From Clostridia bacterium (GTDB lineage Bacteria > Bacillota > Clostridia > Christensenellales > Aristaeellaceae), in the NCBI GenBank assembly GCA_017516765.1, contig JAFXBE010000027.1, positions 1 to 56,245 of the forward strand: DNA of 56,245 nt, written 5' to 3'. Positions 32,066 to 41,623 of the stretch are shown here, piece after piece. Both the position numbers and the translations under genes were made by a program. Under the pieces are notes generated by a model, which ran no database searches, was not told the origin of the DNA, and saw nothing but the letters and a program-made list of their open reading frames with translations. The first letter of the stretch is position 1. Each line of letters opens with the position of its first letter.

Positions 32066-35000
32066 TTACTGTACACAGTAACTGTTATCTGCCCACTGCA
32101 TACACTGAGCCATAACCACTTGTACGGCATCTTCCATACCTTCGGGTGGATACTTGTGCTTTTTCAGCAGCTTTTTAACGATAACTCGCATACGAGCACG
32201 TGCATCCTCACGCTTGTCGAAATCAATCGTTCTGCTCTTGCGCAATTCTTCGGTCAGCGTTTTAGTCAGATCGACGAGCTCGGAATTTTCGTAGAAGTCT
32301 TTAATAGCGCGAGGCCGGGTTAATGCATCGTAGAAAGCTTGTTCTTCTTCGGTCAGCCCCAAATCATTACCTAACTGCTTGGCTGCCTGGATCTGTTGCG
32401 CCAGTTTTAGCAGTTCATCAATCACTTGCTGATTCGTCAGCATACCATTCAGATAGCTGTTCATTACTTGTTTGAACAGCTCGCTAAACTCTTCCGACTT
32501 GACGATGTTATTGCGCTTGTACTGCGCTACTTGCTCAGCAATCAGCTTTTTCAGCAGTTCGACGGCAATATTCTTTTCTTCCATCCTGGATATCTCATCC
32601 AGGAGCTTGGGGTCAAACAGTGAGAATTCTTCTTTGATGTCTGAGAACAGATTGATAACGCCATCACTGCCGACGCTCTGTCGCAATAGTTCGTTGATTC
32701 TTTCGTTTACATCTTTCAAGGACAGCTTATGGCCGTGACCGCCGTGGATCAATCGCAAAATCATCACCCGGCAAGCTTCGAAGAATGCGGCTTCCAGTCT
32801 CTGCACATAGGGTACAAGGGCTGAACACAAAGACAATGCTTGCCTTAACAGGTAGGCTTCTTTAATAAAGGATTTATACTTTTCTTCTCCGAGACCAATG
32901 ATGAAGTTGACGGCACCGGTAATTGCTTTTGCCTTGGCAAGATCGCTTCCCTGCATAAATGCAGTATAATCAAAGCCGTGCGCAAAATCTTTGCAGACTT
33001 CAAGTTTTTCCTGAAACTTTGTGAATGCAATCTTCGCAACATCCATTTCACCAAAGTTGTTTTGGTCTCGGGATGTATATTCCTTCATTGCGGCTTTCAA
33101 AGCAGAGGCAATGCCAATATAGTCGACAACCAGACCGCCTTCCTTGTCCTTGAAAACACGGTTGACACGGGCAATCGCCTGCATCAGATTGTGTCCAACC
33201 ATGGGTTTGAAAACATACATTGTCGCCATAGAAGGCACATCGAAACCTGTAAGCCACATATCCACAACAATGGCGATTTTCAACGGGCTATTGTTGTCTT
33301 TGAACTTGACGGCAAGCGCCTGTTTATGGGAATCATTGCCGATAATTTCGCGCCATTCCTCTGGATCTTTGTTGGAGCCGGTCATAACCACGGCGATTTT
33401 TTCAGTCCAACCGGGACGAAGTTCCAACATGCGCTTGTATATTTTCATGGCAATGGAGCGGGAGTACGCAACAATCATCGCTTTGCCGGTCAGCAGGTTT
33501 TCACGGTGGCTTTCGTAATGATCCAATATATCGCACACCAAAGAATTGATGGTTTTATCATCACCAAGGATTGTTTCCATCTTAGCCAGATGCCGTTTGC
33601 TGGCTTCGAGCACTTCGTCATCGACATCTTCTTCCATCTGCATTCGTTCATATTCTGCATCAATCTGCTGCAGGATATCTTGATTCAAATGGAGCTTGAT
33701 AACGCGACTTTCGTAGTAAACCGGCCTCGTTGCGCCGTCGGCTACGGCTTGTGTCATATCGTAGATGTCGATGTAGTCGCCAAACACTTCCCGTGTGCTA
33801 CGGTCTTTTAGAGACACTGGGGTGCCGGTAAAACCGATGTAGGTGGCTTTTGGGAGGCTGTTTCGAATGATTCGTGCGATGCCATGCAGTATTTTGGCTA
33901 CTTTTTGTCCAATGGCATTTGTCACCATTTTGATGCGTTCGGTCAGACCGTATTGACCACGATGCGCCTCGTCTGCCATAACAACGATGTTACGGCGTTC
34001 GTTCAGTGCCTCGTCAGATACTTCGAACTTTTGCATGGTGGTGAAGAAAATGCCGTTTGCCTGACGATTTTTAAGCAATTCTTTCAGATGCTGACGATCC
34101 TGCGCCTGAACAGGTGTCTGTCGCAGAAAATCCTGACACTTTGCAAACTGGCTAAAAAGTTGATTGTCCAAATCGTTTCTGTCTGTAATGACAACGATCG
34201 TTGGGCTGTCCAGAACCTCTTGTAGCAAATGGGCATAGAAAACCATCGAAAGAGACTTGCCGCTGCCCTGAGTGTGCCAGAATACACCACCTCGCCCATC
34301 GCCGTATTCGCCGGATGCGCGCTGCGTGGATGCAACTGCCTTCTTGACGGCAAAGTATTGGTGATAGCCTGCGAGGATCTTATAGCTGGTGCTGCCTTCA
34401 TTGCAGAAACAAATGAAATTCTTGATAATGTCCAGAAAACGTTCTTGTTCAAAGATACCTTCAAAGAAAGTATCGAACTGTGCCAATGCAGTGTTTTCAT
34501 AACTGCCATCCTTGGTTTTCCATTCCATGAAGCGGTCTTCTCCGGACGTGATGGTACCGGCCTTGCTGACTGCCTGGTCGCTCATCACCAGGAATGCATT
34601 GTAAACGAACATCGTCGGGATTTCCTGCATATAATTGCGCAGCTGCAAATAAGCTTCGCTTGCATTGGTCTCTTCGCGGGAGGGAGACTTCAGTTCGATG
34701 ATAACGACCGGAAGACCATTCAAGAAGATGATGATATCCGGGCGCTTGTTGCTGTATTCGATGAAAGTCCATTGGTTGGCAACGATGAAGGAGTTGTTCT
34801 CCTTGCATTTGTAATCAACCAAATAGACAACGTCGCCCCGCTCCTCGCCATCGTGGAAAAAGCTTACCTGGATACCATTCTGGAGATAATCCATGAAAAC
34901 GGCATTGCGCTGCACAAGTTCTCCGTTCTCGAAATTACGGAGCTTCTCGAGCGCAGCTTCAATAGCCCCCTCCGGCAGAGTGGGATTGATTCTGCGGATT

Positions 35001-35140
35001 GCTTCGTCTAACACAGAATCATATAGAGGGCTTTTGAAATCCCGCTCGATATCCGGGCCGTACACATGGGTATAGCCCAAATTTTCGAACAACTCAATGA
35101 CCGAGTTTTCATAACTGGCTTCGTTATAGAATCCGGGCAT
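32066..35140 (-). CDS. hsdR: HsdR, type I restriction enzyme subunit R
   Basis: HsdR cuts and translocates DNA as part of the HsdR2M2S complex. The 1024-residue product has a PD-(D/E)xK nuclease near the start (RPDIIIFLNGLPVVIIELKS with Asp135, Glu149 and Lys151), Walker A HTQGSGKSLSM at about 289-299, and the DEAH-type motif ADEAHRGQYG. Further helicase motifs include YIGFTGTPVS and NRVFKDKEGG. It seems intact. The start at 35140 follows AAAGGAG. Its 5' side abuts an inverted hsdS half, so its transcription may depend on read-through from the hsdMS operon. Confidence 0.95.
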   Translation of the reverse strand: MPGFYNEASYENSVIELFENLGYTHVYGPDIERDFKSPLYDSVLDEAIRRINPTLPEGAIEAALEKLRNFENGELVQRNAVFMDYLQNGIQVSFFHDGEERGDVVYLVDYKCKENNSFIVANQWTFIEYSNKRPDIIIFLNGLPVVIIELKSPSREETNASEAYLQLRNYMQEIPTMFVYNAFLVMSDQAVSKAGTITSGEDRFMEWKTKDGSYENTALAQFDTFFEGIFEQERFLDIIKNFICFCNEGSTSYKILAGYHQYFAVKKAVASTQRASGEYGDGRGGVFWHTQGSGKSLSMVFYAHLLQEVLDSPTIVVITDRNDLDNQLFSQFAKCQDFLRQTPVQAQDRQHLKELLKNRQANGIFFTTMQKFEVSDEALNERRNIVVMADEAHRGQYGLTERIKMVTNAIGQKVAKILHGIARIIRNSLPKATYIGFTGTPVSLKDRSTREVFGDYIDIYDMTQAVADGATRPVYYESRVIKLHLNQDILQQIDAEYERMQMEEDVDDEVLEASKRHLAKMETILGDDKTINSLVCDILDHYESHRENLLTGKAMIVAYSRSIAMKIYKRMLELRPGWTEKIAVVMTGSNKDPEEWREIIGNDSHKQALAVKFKDNNSPLKIAIVVDMWLTGFDVPSMATMYVFKPMVGHNLMQAIARVNRVFKDKEGGLVVDYIGIASALKAAMKEYTSRDQNNFGEMDVAKIAFTKFQEKLEVCKDFAHGFDYTAFMQGSDLAKAKAITGAVNFIIGLGEEKYKSFIKEAYLLRQALSLCSALVPYVQRLEAAFFEACRVMILRLIHGGHGHKLSLKDVNERINELLRQSVGSDGVINLFSDIKEEFSLFDPKLLDEISRMEEKNIAVELLKKLIAEQVAQYKRNNIVKSEEFSELFKQVMNSYLNGMLTNQQVIDELLKLAQQIQAAKQLGNDLGLTEEEQAFYDALTRPRAIKDFYENSELVDLTKTLTEELRKSRTIDFDKREDARARMRVIVKKLLKKHKYPPEGMEDAVQVVMAQCMQWADNSYCVQ

Positions 35141-35177
35141 GATGGATTCTCCTTTCCTTTGTGGGAGTTTGCGGGGG

Positions 35178-35191
35178 TAAACGATAATTTA
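35178..35191 (+). repeat. hsdS inversion site a
   Basis: TAAACGATAATTTA, encoding the NDNL core. It is in plus orientation, at the 5' edge of the inverted hsdS half. Confidence 0.8.
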
Positions 35192-35827
35192 CAGCAGCAG
35201 GCGTTTGCGCTGTTCGACAAGCTCTTATCTGGTGAGCATCTCGAAGTCTGCTCCTTATCTGAGATTGCAAAACTCAATCCAAAACGCTCTCTCACAAAAA
35301 ATGAGATGGCTCGGTGTATCGACATGGCGCAGTTATCGACTTCTGGCAGTTTCCCTAATGGGTGGGAAATCAAGCCATATAACGGAGGAATGCGCTTTGC
35401 AAACGGAGATACGCTGCTTGCAAGAATAACCCCGTGCCTTGAGAACGGAAAGACAGCATATATTGACTTCCTTGATACCGATGAAGTTGCCTTTGGATCA
35501 ACTGAGTATGTCGTGATGTGTTCACAAGGACAATATCCATCTGAGTTCTTTTACTGTCTGGCAAGATACCCTTCGTTCGTTGACTACGCTGTAAAAAACA
35601 TGAACGGTAGTAGCGGACGGCAGCGAGTTACAGCAGAGACAATAGGTAAATATATACTCCCTCGCCTTACTGATGATGAGCTTGCTGAGTTCAGAGATGT
35701 GGTTCCTGCACTTTTTTCTGCAATGAGACTTCGTTCGCTCGAAAACATTAGCTTGTCGGAATTGCGAGATACACTTCTTCCGAAGCTGATGTCCGGCGAA
35801 ATTGATGTCTCCAACATCCAGCTTTAA
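35178..35827 (+). pseudogene. hsdS: Silent C-terminal half of hsdS, inverted
   Basis: From the NDNL site on, this plus-strand frame encodes the central conserved helix (NDNLQQQAFALFDKLLSG), a target recognition domain and the C-terminal helix ending RDTLLPKLMSGEIDVSNIQL. It has no start of its own; the open frame to the left is only antisense to hsdR. The final 60 bases match the 3' end of the expressed hsdS on the other strand. It is a storage cassette that inversion could join to either N-terminal half. Confidence 0.85.
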
Positions 35828-36285
35828 GCCGCTAAATTATCGTTTATCGCCTTATTCGCCTTAATCTTGTGATCTATACAATCAAGCACCGAAACAACCT
35901 GCTTTTGCGTTGTAAGGGCTGGTAGATCCACCTCGATTGCATAGATTTCGTATCTATCAGTAGAAGGAATTGCAGAGCCGCTATCCATACGGTTTATATT
36001 GTATGTCAAGAATTTGTAGTATGCCCATTTCATATCAACTTTGTCGCTAAGAGGCTGAGCAAAAAACGCTGTGTCAATTACTGAAAAGGGAACTTCGGAA
36101 TAATGCACTCCTCGATATGCGCCTTTTCGCCCAACAATAAAAGAAGGATGGTTGCATAGAGGAGGTAAGTGCGATGTGCCAATCTGTCCGTTTGTTCCGT
36201 AGACTGGTACATTTCCGTCTATGGAGTCCTTATCCTTTACCGGTTTTCCGTATTCTAATGAGATCAAGTCGCCCCACCTCATCAT
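35824..36285 (-). CDS. hsdS: Silent N-terminal half of hsdS
   Basis: The 153-residue frame holds one target recognition domain (WGDLISLEYGKPVKDK, VPVYGTNGQIGTS, FIVGRKGAYRGVHY, LPALTTQKQVVSVLD) and then ends AINDNLAA and a stop exactly at inversion site b. An AAGGA site precedes the ATG. Alone it encodes half an HsdS. Inversion between sites a and b would fuse it to the silent C-terminal half and give a full specificity subunit. The stop codon abuts that of the inverted half. Confidence 0.85.
   Translation of the reverse strand: MMRWGDLISLEYGKPVKDKDSIDGNVPVYGTNGQIGTSHLPPLCNHPSFIVGRKGAYRGVHYSEVPFSVIDTAFFAQPLSDKVDMKWAYYKFLTYNINRMDSGSAIPSTDRYEIYAIEVDLPALTTQKQVVSVLDCIDHKIKANKAINDNLAA
35833..35846 (-). 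repeat. hsdS inversion site b
   Basis: TAAATTATCGTTTA, the reverse complement of site a, with GCCGC in front as at site c. Confidence 0.8.
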
Positions 36286-36294
36286 ATATCCTCC

Positions 36295-37278
36295 TTAGCC
36301 GATATATTTTCTATGTGCCAATTTCACATTTTGCTGCTTCACCATGGCGTAGTGCATGGTTGTATCAATCTTTTGGTGACCGAGCAATTGTTGTACCTGT
36401 TCAATGGGCATTCCTTTGTCAATGGCGGCGGTTGCCATTGTTCTTCGGAATTTGTGTGGATGCACTTTCGGAATGGCGAGTCTTCTTCCCAATTGCCTCA
36501 GTCGCATCTCGATTCCGCCAATCTGCAAGCGATTATGTGGCGAGCGTAATGTAACAAAAAGGGCTGGGCTATCGTCCGTTCGACTGTTAAGGTAGTTTTT
36601 CAAGTGAAGCTTTGTTCGGGCATCAAAGTAGACCAAACGCTCCTTGTTCCCTTTACCAAACACGACGCATTCCCTCTCTGTAAAGTTGATATCGTCCCGA
36701 TTGAGAGCTACCAGTTCTCCTACACGCATACCGGATGATGCCAGCAGATCGATAATCGCCAGATCTCGCAGCGAATTGCAGTTGTCCCGCATCTTCTCCA
36801 ACGCTTCGTCAGTGTAAGTGTCCTTGATCACCTTTGCCGTTTTTACTTTGTGGATTCTGCGAACCGGACTCTTTACAATGTGGTCTTCATCTTCCAGCCA
36901 GGAATAGAAAGAAGAAAGGATACGACGAATGTTATCGATGGTTACTTTGCTGGACTTGCGCTGCTTTTGGTATGTGGTCAGATACTGCCGGATATCGTCT
37001 GTTGTGACGCACTGAAACGGTTTGTTTACTGCTGTGAGCATATCACCTATGGTCTTCTGATAATAGCTCAACGTCTTTTCTGAACAACCTTCAATCCGCT
37101 TTGCAGAGATAAACACAGATACCATGTTTTGTTGTTCTCTTACTTGCGGTTGGTTGGTTTTGGTCAGTTCGACTTCATGCAGGCAGTGTTCCATAACGGT
37201 ACGAAGTTTGAGCAGTTGTTCGTTGTTTAGGTGCGCCAGCATTTTCTGAAGTACATCCGTAATCAATTGTTCTTTCAT
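36295..37278 (-). CDS. Tyrosine recombinase (likely hsdS invertase)
   Basis: The 327-residue product is a XerC/D-like tyrosine recombinase. A SAM-like core-binding domain (EKTLSYYQKTIGDMLTAV, DDIRQYLTTYQKQRKSS) precedes the catalytic domain with SGMRVGELVAL (Arg), GKGNKERLVYF (Lys), HPHKFRRTMAT (HxxR) and LLGHQKIDTTMHYA (His and Tyr). All catalytic residues are present. It lies between inversion sites b and c inside the shufflon and is the probable enzyme for it. The ATG at 37278 follows AAAAGGAG. The phase-variable type I systems of pneumococci use the same logic. Confidence 0.9.
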   Translation of the reverse strand: MKEQLITDVLQKMLAHLNNEQLLKLRTVMEHCLHEVELTKTNQPQVREQQNMVSVFISAKRIEGCSEKTLSYYQKTIGDMLTAVNKPFQCVTTDDIRQYLTTYQKQRKSSKVTIDNIRRILSSFYSWLEDEDHIVKSPVRRIHKVKTAKVIKDTYTDEALEKMRDNCNSLRDLAIIDLLASSGMRVGELVALNRDDINFTERECVVFGKGNKERLVYFDARTKLHLKNYLNSRTDDSPALFVTLRSPHNRLQIGGIEMRLRQLGRRLAIPKVHPHKFRRTMATAAIDKGMPIEQVQQLLGHQKIDTTMHYAMVKQQNVKLAHRKYIG

Positions 37279-37365
37279 GTCGTTACTCCTTTTTAGCATT
37301 AGAGAACGACATCAGTGGCAGTTCTGCTTTGTTCACCCGCCACTGTTGGGTGAATGGACTCTTCG

Positions 37366-37929
37366 TTACTTATTGTTAAGGTACTTAATGAGTTGAAGAC
37401 AGCCTGAGAGCAGTGCGACGCCGCCCAAAGTTAAACCTGCACCAAGCGCAATGTTTCGATTTCTTTTGTTGCGTTCCAAAACCACAGTATTTGTTTCTGC
37501 TGATCTGCGTGTCGCTTCTTGGTTTACATTCCTCGCTTCTTGCTGTATTTTGTACATCTGATCGGCATAGTACCGCAGTTCGGCAAAACATTCAGAGATG
37601 GAAATATTGGCATCGGCAGGATTGTTGATAAACTGGCGTATGACATCGCTGTTTGCCTGATAAGTATCAAGCACACTCTGGGTAGCAGCGTTATTGCCTT
37701 CAATCAAGGCATCAGCAAGATCGCTCATCCGCTTTGCGATTGATTTGCATAAGGTGCGGTCTTCTTTCACTACTTCCATTACATGGTTGAAGGTTGCTTC
37801 CGATACCTTCAGCATGCCTTGAACAAGCAAATCGATCTGATCGGGTGACTGGATGGTTGCGGTGCCGGAGGATAATATCTTGCCAAGTACCAAGGATTCG
37901 TTTTGTGTTAATGCCATCTGGTTTTCCAT
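37366..37929 (-). CDS. Helical protein with C-terminal membrane segment, in the shufflon
   Basis: The 187-residue product is mostly helical (ESLVLGKILSSGTATIQSPDQIDLLVQ at the start in part, then VMEVVKEDRTLCKSIAKRM), has a region rich in Gln, Glu and Arg before the end, and closes with a hydrophobic stretch at about 160-178 (ALGAGLTLGGVALLSGCLQL) that could span the membrane. I do not recognise the family. AAAGGAG precedes the ATG at 37929. It lies between the recombinase and inversion site c, so it is flipped with the shufflon. Confidence 0.7.
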   Translation of the reverse strand: MENQMALTQNESLVLGKILSSGTATIQSPDQIDLLVQGMLKVSEATFNHVMEVVKEDRTLCKSIAKRMSDLADALIEGNNAATQSVLDTYQANSDVIRQFINNPADANISISECFAELRYYADQMYKIQQEARNVNQEATRRSAETNTVVLERNKRNRNIALGAGLTLGGVALLSGCLQLIKYLNNK

Positions 37930-37956
37930 GACTATCTCCTTTCATCTTATGTATAG

Positions 37957-37970
37957 TAAACGATAATTTA
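37957..37970 (+). repeat. hsdS inversion site c
   Basis: TAAACGATAATTTA, just after the stop of the expressed hsdS. With the neighbouring 60-70 bp it forms an imperfect inverted repeat with 35770-35846. Confidence 0.8.
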
Positions 37971-37975
37971 GCGGC

Positions 37976-39112
37976 TTAGAGCTGGATGTCAGAGACATCA
38001 ATTTCGCCGGACATGAGTTTCGGTAACAAGGTATCTCGCATCGCAACCAAACGCTCATTTTCGAGAAGGTTATTCTCAATTTGAGGTATAACAGACCAAG
38101 AAAAATCAGCAAACGATTGAAGTGAAACCTCATTTACAAGAGGGATTTCAAATGCGGCGATCATTTTTGTTGTCAGACTACCGCGAATGCTGCTTGAGTC
38201 AGAGATTGCGCGAAGCTCTTCATACCGGTTTGCCAAGTTCCAAAGCAAATACGGCAGGACGCTCCTATCGGCATGAATGACGATTACGGACTGATTGACA
38301 TAGGTATCAAGCAAAAGCATGGATGTCTGACCTCTCGTAAATCCCTGACCAGCTGATGCCATGACAATATCGTGCTTCACCGCAAGTTTAGTGGAAGAAT
38401 TATCGATGCCAGCTTGCGTGATGGTTTTTTCTGTCGAGACCACAAAACGATTTCTCGTCTCTCCAGATGAAAACCAGCCAAACGCACCATCCCAATATGT
38501 AGCATTAGATGTTGTAGGAGTTCCACCGCTGTATATGCGTTCAGCATATTTACCGATGGTGGTCATTTCGCATTTAACATCCTTAAAGAGCGATGTGTAA
38601 TAGGCGTTGACCATCTCATATAAATTATCGTTTATCTTTTCATTGACTGCGATTTTTGCGTCGATGGTTGATAGTAAAGATGCAACCCTTCTTTGCCGAT
38701 CCAAGGAAGGCATTCGAACAATTTGTTTCGACAGCGTTTTTACGGACAGGCCTGGCTGTGCCGACTGGCCCGAAAGTCTTCCTAAATTCATCATAGAGAG
38801 CAGGTATGCTAAGTATCTTGTATTATGGTATTCATTGGCACAACATACTACAGCATGTTCAGTCATATATGCTCTGCCACAAAAATAACGAACATTGCCA
38901 CAGAAGGCACCTTGTCGACCGATGATTGCACAGTCACCGTCAAAATTGCATGTGTCGGTATACCCACGAAGGCCATTTCCTCCATATACAGGGAAAGCGC
39001 CTTCTTCTGTGATGTTTTTCGCGGAAATACCCTTGCCGCTACTCAATCTTGAACAGACGTCTCCAAGTTCATATTCAGAAAACTCTTCGTGAATAATCTC
39101 GTTATAAGCCAT
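37976..39112 (-). CDS. hsdS: HsdS, type I specificity subunit (expressed copy)
   Basis: HsdS reads the target sequence for both methylation and cleavage. The 378-residue product has two target recognition domains, the first with GGNGLRGYTDTC, AIIGRQGAFCGNV and QRRVASLLSTIDAKI, and the second with IYSGGTPTTSNATYWDG and MASAGQGFTRGQTSML. They are joined by KINDNLYEMVNAYYTSLF at inversion site d. The end is RDTLLPKLMSGEIDVSDIQL. It overlaps hsdM by 11 bp, which marks it as the expressed copy in this orientation. Confidence 0.93.
   Translation of the reverse strand: MAYNEIIHEEFSEYELGDVCSRLSSGKGISAKNITEEGAFPVYGGNGLRGYTDTCNFDGDCAIIGRQGAFCGNVRYFCGRAYMTEHAVVCCANEYHNTRYLAYLLSMMNLGRLSGQSAQPGLSVKTLSKQIVRMPSLDRQRRVASLLSTIDAKIAVNEKINDNLYEMVNAYYTSLFKDVKCEMTTIGKYAERIYSGGTPTTSNATYWDGAFGWFSSGETRNRFVVSTEKTITQAGIDNSSTKLAVKHDIVMASAGQGFTRGQTSMLLLDTYVNQSVIVIHADRSVLPYLLWNLANRYEELRAISDSSSIRGSLTTKMIAAFEIPLVNEVSLQSFADFSWSVIPQIENNLLENERLVAMRDTLLPKLMSGEIDVSDIQL
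38621..38634 (-). repeat. hsdS inversion site d
   Basis: TAAATTATCGTTTA inside the expressed hsdS, encoding NDNL between the two target recognition domains. Confidence 0.8.
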
Positions 39113-40610
39113 ACCCAATCGCCCCCAGTTTCTGCCGGATTTCTTCCTCCAGCTTATGCGACTGCGCAAACAGTTCGGAAAGTTCGCCGGTCAGTCTGGC
39201 CATCTTTTCTTCAAAGGGCTCGCCGTCATCTTCCTGTTCCTCGATGCCTACATAACGGCCGGGGGTCAGAATGTAATCTTGCTTTGCAATCTCCTGCAGA
39301 TCGGCCACAGCACAGAAGCCCTTTTCATCCTCCAGCGTTCCTTTCTGGAAGGCCTCCACAGTACCTGCAATCTTGGCAATATCCTCATCGCTGAGTTCAC
39401 GATGGATGCGGTCAACCATGGTGCCCATCTTGCGGGCGTCAATGAACACGGTCTTGCCTTTTTGCTTTTTGTTGCGAGTGATGAACCACAGGGTAACCGG
39501 AATGGTCACGCTATAGAACAGGTTGCTGGGCATAGCCACAATGGCTTCTACCAAGTCAGCCTCGATGATCTTCTTTCTGATCTCGCCCTCGCCGCCGCTC
39601 TGGGAAGAAAGCGCGCCGTTTGCCAGCACCAGGCCGATCTTGCCGTTAGGTGCGAGGTGATGGATCATATGTTGGATCCACGCAAAGTTGGCATTGCCAG
39701 CCGGGGGAACGCCGAATTTCCAGCGCACGTCATCAACCAACTCTTCCTGATGCCAAGGATGATAGTTGAAGGGCGGGTTGGCAAGGATGAAGTCGGCTTT
39801 CAATGTGGGATGCTGATCGCTGGTAAAGGTATCTGCCTGATACTTGCCAAAGTCAGCAGAAATGCCACGAATGGCCATGTTGATCTTTGCCATCTTCCAG
39901 GTATCGGCTTCTGCCTCCTGGCCATAGACGGAAATAGCTCCGCGCTTGCTACCGTGTGCCTGAAGGAACTTCGCGCTCTGCACAAACATGCCGCCGGAAC
40001 CGCATGCGGGATCGTAAACACGGCAGTTTTCAAAGGGCTTCAATACTTCAACCAGCGTCTTAACAACGCAGGCAGGCGTATAGAATTGACCGCCGGACTT
40101 GCCTTCGTATGCTGCAAACTGAGCAATGCAATATTCGTAAGTGCGCCCCAAAAGGTCACGACTTTCTTCTGTATCATCCATGTGGATGTTGTTTGTAAAG
40201 AGATCTACAACCTCACCCAACACCTTTTTGTCAAGGTCGGGGTTGGCATAGATTTTCGGCAGCACATTCTTAAGCGCTTTGTTTTCGTCCTCAATAGCGC
40301 GCATGGCATTGTCCAGCACTTTGCCGATTTCCGGAGAATGGGCTGCTGCCGCAATGGTCTTCCATCTTGCGCATTCGGGTACAAAAAAGATGTTCTCTTC
40401 AATGTAGAAGTCGGGATCGTTTTCAAAGCCGTCCCCTTCTTCTACAAGTACCTGATATCGCTTTTCGAATGCAGCAGAGATGTAGCGCAGAAAAATGAGA
40501 CCAACGATTACTTTGCGGTAATCTGCAGCCGGGATATGTCCCCACAGAACACATGCTGCATCCCAGATTTGTTTCTCGAAGCCGAGGTTTGCGCTTGTTT
40601 TTTCAGCCAT
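39102..40610 (-). CDS. hsdM: HsdM, type I DNA N6-adenine methyltransferase
   Basis: HsdM methylates adenine in the site chosen by HsdS. The 502-residue product has the N-terminal helical domain (LGFEKQIWDAACVLWG), the SAM-binding motif VYDPACGSGGMF at about 223-234, and the catalytic NPPF in FILANPPFNYHPW. The rest of the fold (AYEGKSGGQFYTP, GKIGLVLANGALS) is typical and complete. The ATG at 40610 is chosen since GGAG is eight bases upstream; an ATG six bases earlier is too close. It starts 56 bp after abiEii. Confidence 0.94.
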   Translation of the reverse strand: MAEKTSANLGFEKQIWDAACVLWGHIPAADYRKVIVGLIFLRYISAAFEKRYQVLVEEGDGFENDPDFYIEENIFFVPECARWKTIAAAAHSPEIGKVLDNAMRAIEDENKALKNVLPKIYANPDLDKKVLGEVVDLFTNNIHMDDTEESRDLLGRTYEYCIAQFAAYEGKSGGQFYTPACVVKTLVEVLKPFENCRVYDPACGSGGMFVQSAKFLQAHGSKRGAISVYGQEAEADTWKMAKINMAIRGISADFGKYQADTFTSDQHPTLKADFILANPPFNYHPWHQEELVDDVRWKFGVPPAGNANFAWIQHMIHHLAPNGKIGLVLANGALSSQSGGEGEIRKKIIEADLVEAIVAMPSNLFYSVTIPVTLWFITRNKKQKGKTVFIDARKMGTMVDRIHRELSDEDIAKIAGTVEAFQKGTLEDEKGFCAVADLQEIAKQDYILTPGRYVGIEEQEDDGEPFEEKMARLTGELSELFAQSHKLEEEIRQKLGAIGYGL

Positions 40611-40666
40611 AGCCATTCTCTCCTTTGGGTTTGTCTGGATTTGTGTGCTGTTTCTTTGCTTTGTTG

Positions 40667-41563
40667 TTAGGTCCAACGGTTTGTTTCGGCATTCCACACA
40701 CCGGTCGTTTCGTTTTCAGCAATAATCGCATTCCATACAGGAGCCAGAAACTGCTGTATTCCGCTGATGACTTCAGAAAAGGGAAGATCGGTATTCTTAA
40801 TTGCTTTAAGGAAATACCGCCATCGCACCTGCATATCAACGTTCTCGGCCAGTGCCATGACACGATCTAAACTGTCTTTATCGTAGAGTGTTCCGCGGTT
40901 CTGCAGCGTTTCTTGAATAGCTGTTTGCAGTTTCAACCCATCGAAATTGAAAGTACGGGATAGGTAGTAGATGTCATAGAAATCCTTCATACGTCCGGTC
41001 AGCTCGAATCGCTGAAGAATAGCATCGAACTTTTCGGCAATGGTGCTTTCCAGAGAATATGTAAGGATCTCCGGCCTGTAATAACCATCCAGCTGAGTCT
41101 GAATGCTGCGCCGCTCTGCCTTTGGAACGATCACATCCCCTACTCCAATGTCTACATTGAAATGCATGCGTACATTTTTGATATATCCGGTGATCTGGGT
41201 GCTGATGCCGTGATACTTACGCTGTACAGCGATAGGCTCAGCCTTTGCAGCCTTGAAAATAACGAAGTCATTTCCGGTGTCCACAGCCAGAATATCAGCA
41301 ATGATCTCATCCATCCGGGCAAGATCGTTGTTCAGTCCACGCATGAGGAAGTCCACATCCACTGTGGCACGGCTTTCAAAGTTGGTCAGGGTGTAGATAA
41401 ACAGACCACCCTTGAGGATGAAGTTGTCTGCGTACTTGGAACCGGCCAACCTGCGAAGGAACTCTTCCTGGAAGAAAAGCTGTAGGCATTGTTGATAACC
41501 AATGCCTGTGGCCTTTGCTTTGTTCTTCAGCTTGGCAAGTACAGATGCGGCGATGTCGGGCAT
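40667..41563 (-). CDS. abiEii: AbiEii-family nucleotidyltransferase toxin
   Basis: AbiEii toxins stop growth, in known cases by adding nucleotides to tRNA, and give phage exclusion when freed from AbiEi control. The 298-residue product has the nucleotidyltransferase signature ILKGGLFIY followed by RATVDVDFLMRG (GG and DxD), then EKFDAILQRFELTGRMKDFYDIYYL, which is typical of the family. It follows abiEi by 60 bp. GGAAGGAGAG precedes the ATG. Confidence 0.9.
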   Translation of the reverse strand: MPDIAASVLAKLKNKAKATGIGYQQCLQLFFQEEFLRRLAGSKYADNFILKGGLFIYTLTNFESRATVDVDFLMRGLNNDLARMDEIIADILAVDTGNDFVIFKAAKAEPIAVQRKYHGISTQITGYIKNVRMHFNVDIGVGDVIVPKAERRSIQTQLDGYYRPEILTYSLESTIAEKFDAILQRFELTGRMKDFYDIYYLSRTFNFDGLKLQTAIQETLQNRGTLYDKDSLDRVMALAENVDMQVRWRYFLKAIKNTDLPFSEVISGIQQFLAPVWNAIIAENETTGVWNAETNRWT

Positions 41564-41623
41564 GGTGCTCTCCTTCCGTAATGGATTGGTTTGTTAGCAC
41601 GGTGGGGACAGGGGTAATGCGAT

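Noticed and set aside
35066..35177. Upstream extension of the plus-strand hsdS half
   Set aside because: It is antisense to the start of hsdR; the HsdS-like sequence begins at the NDNL site only.
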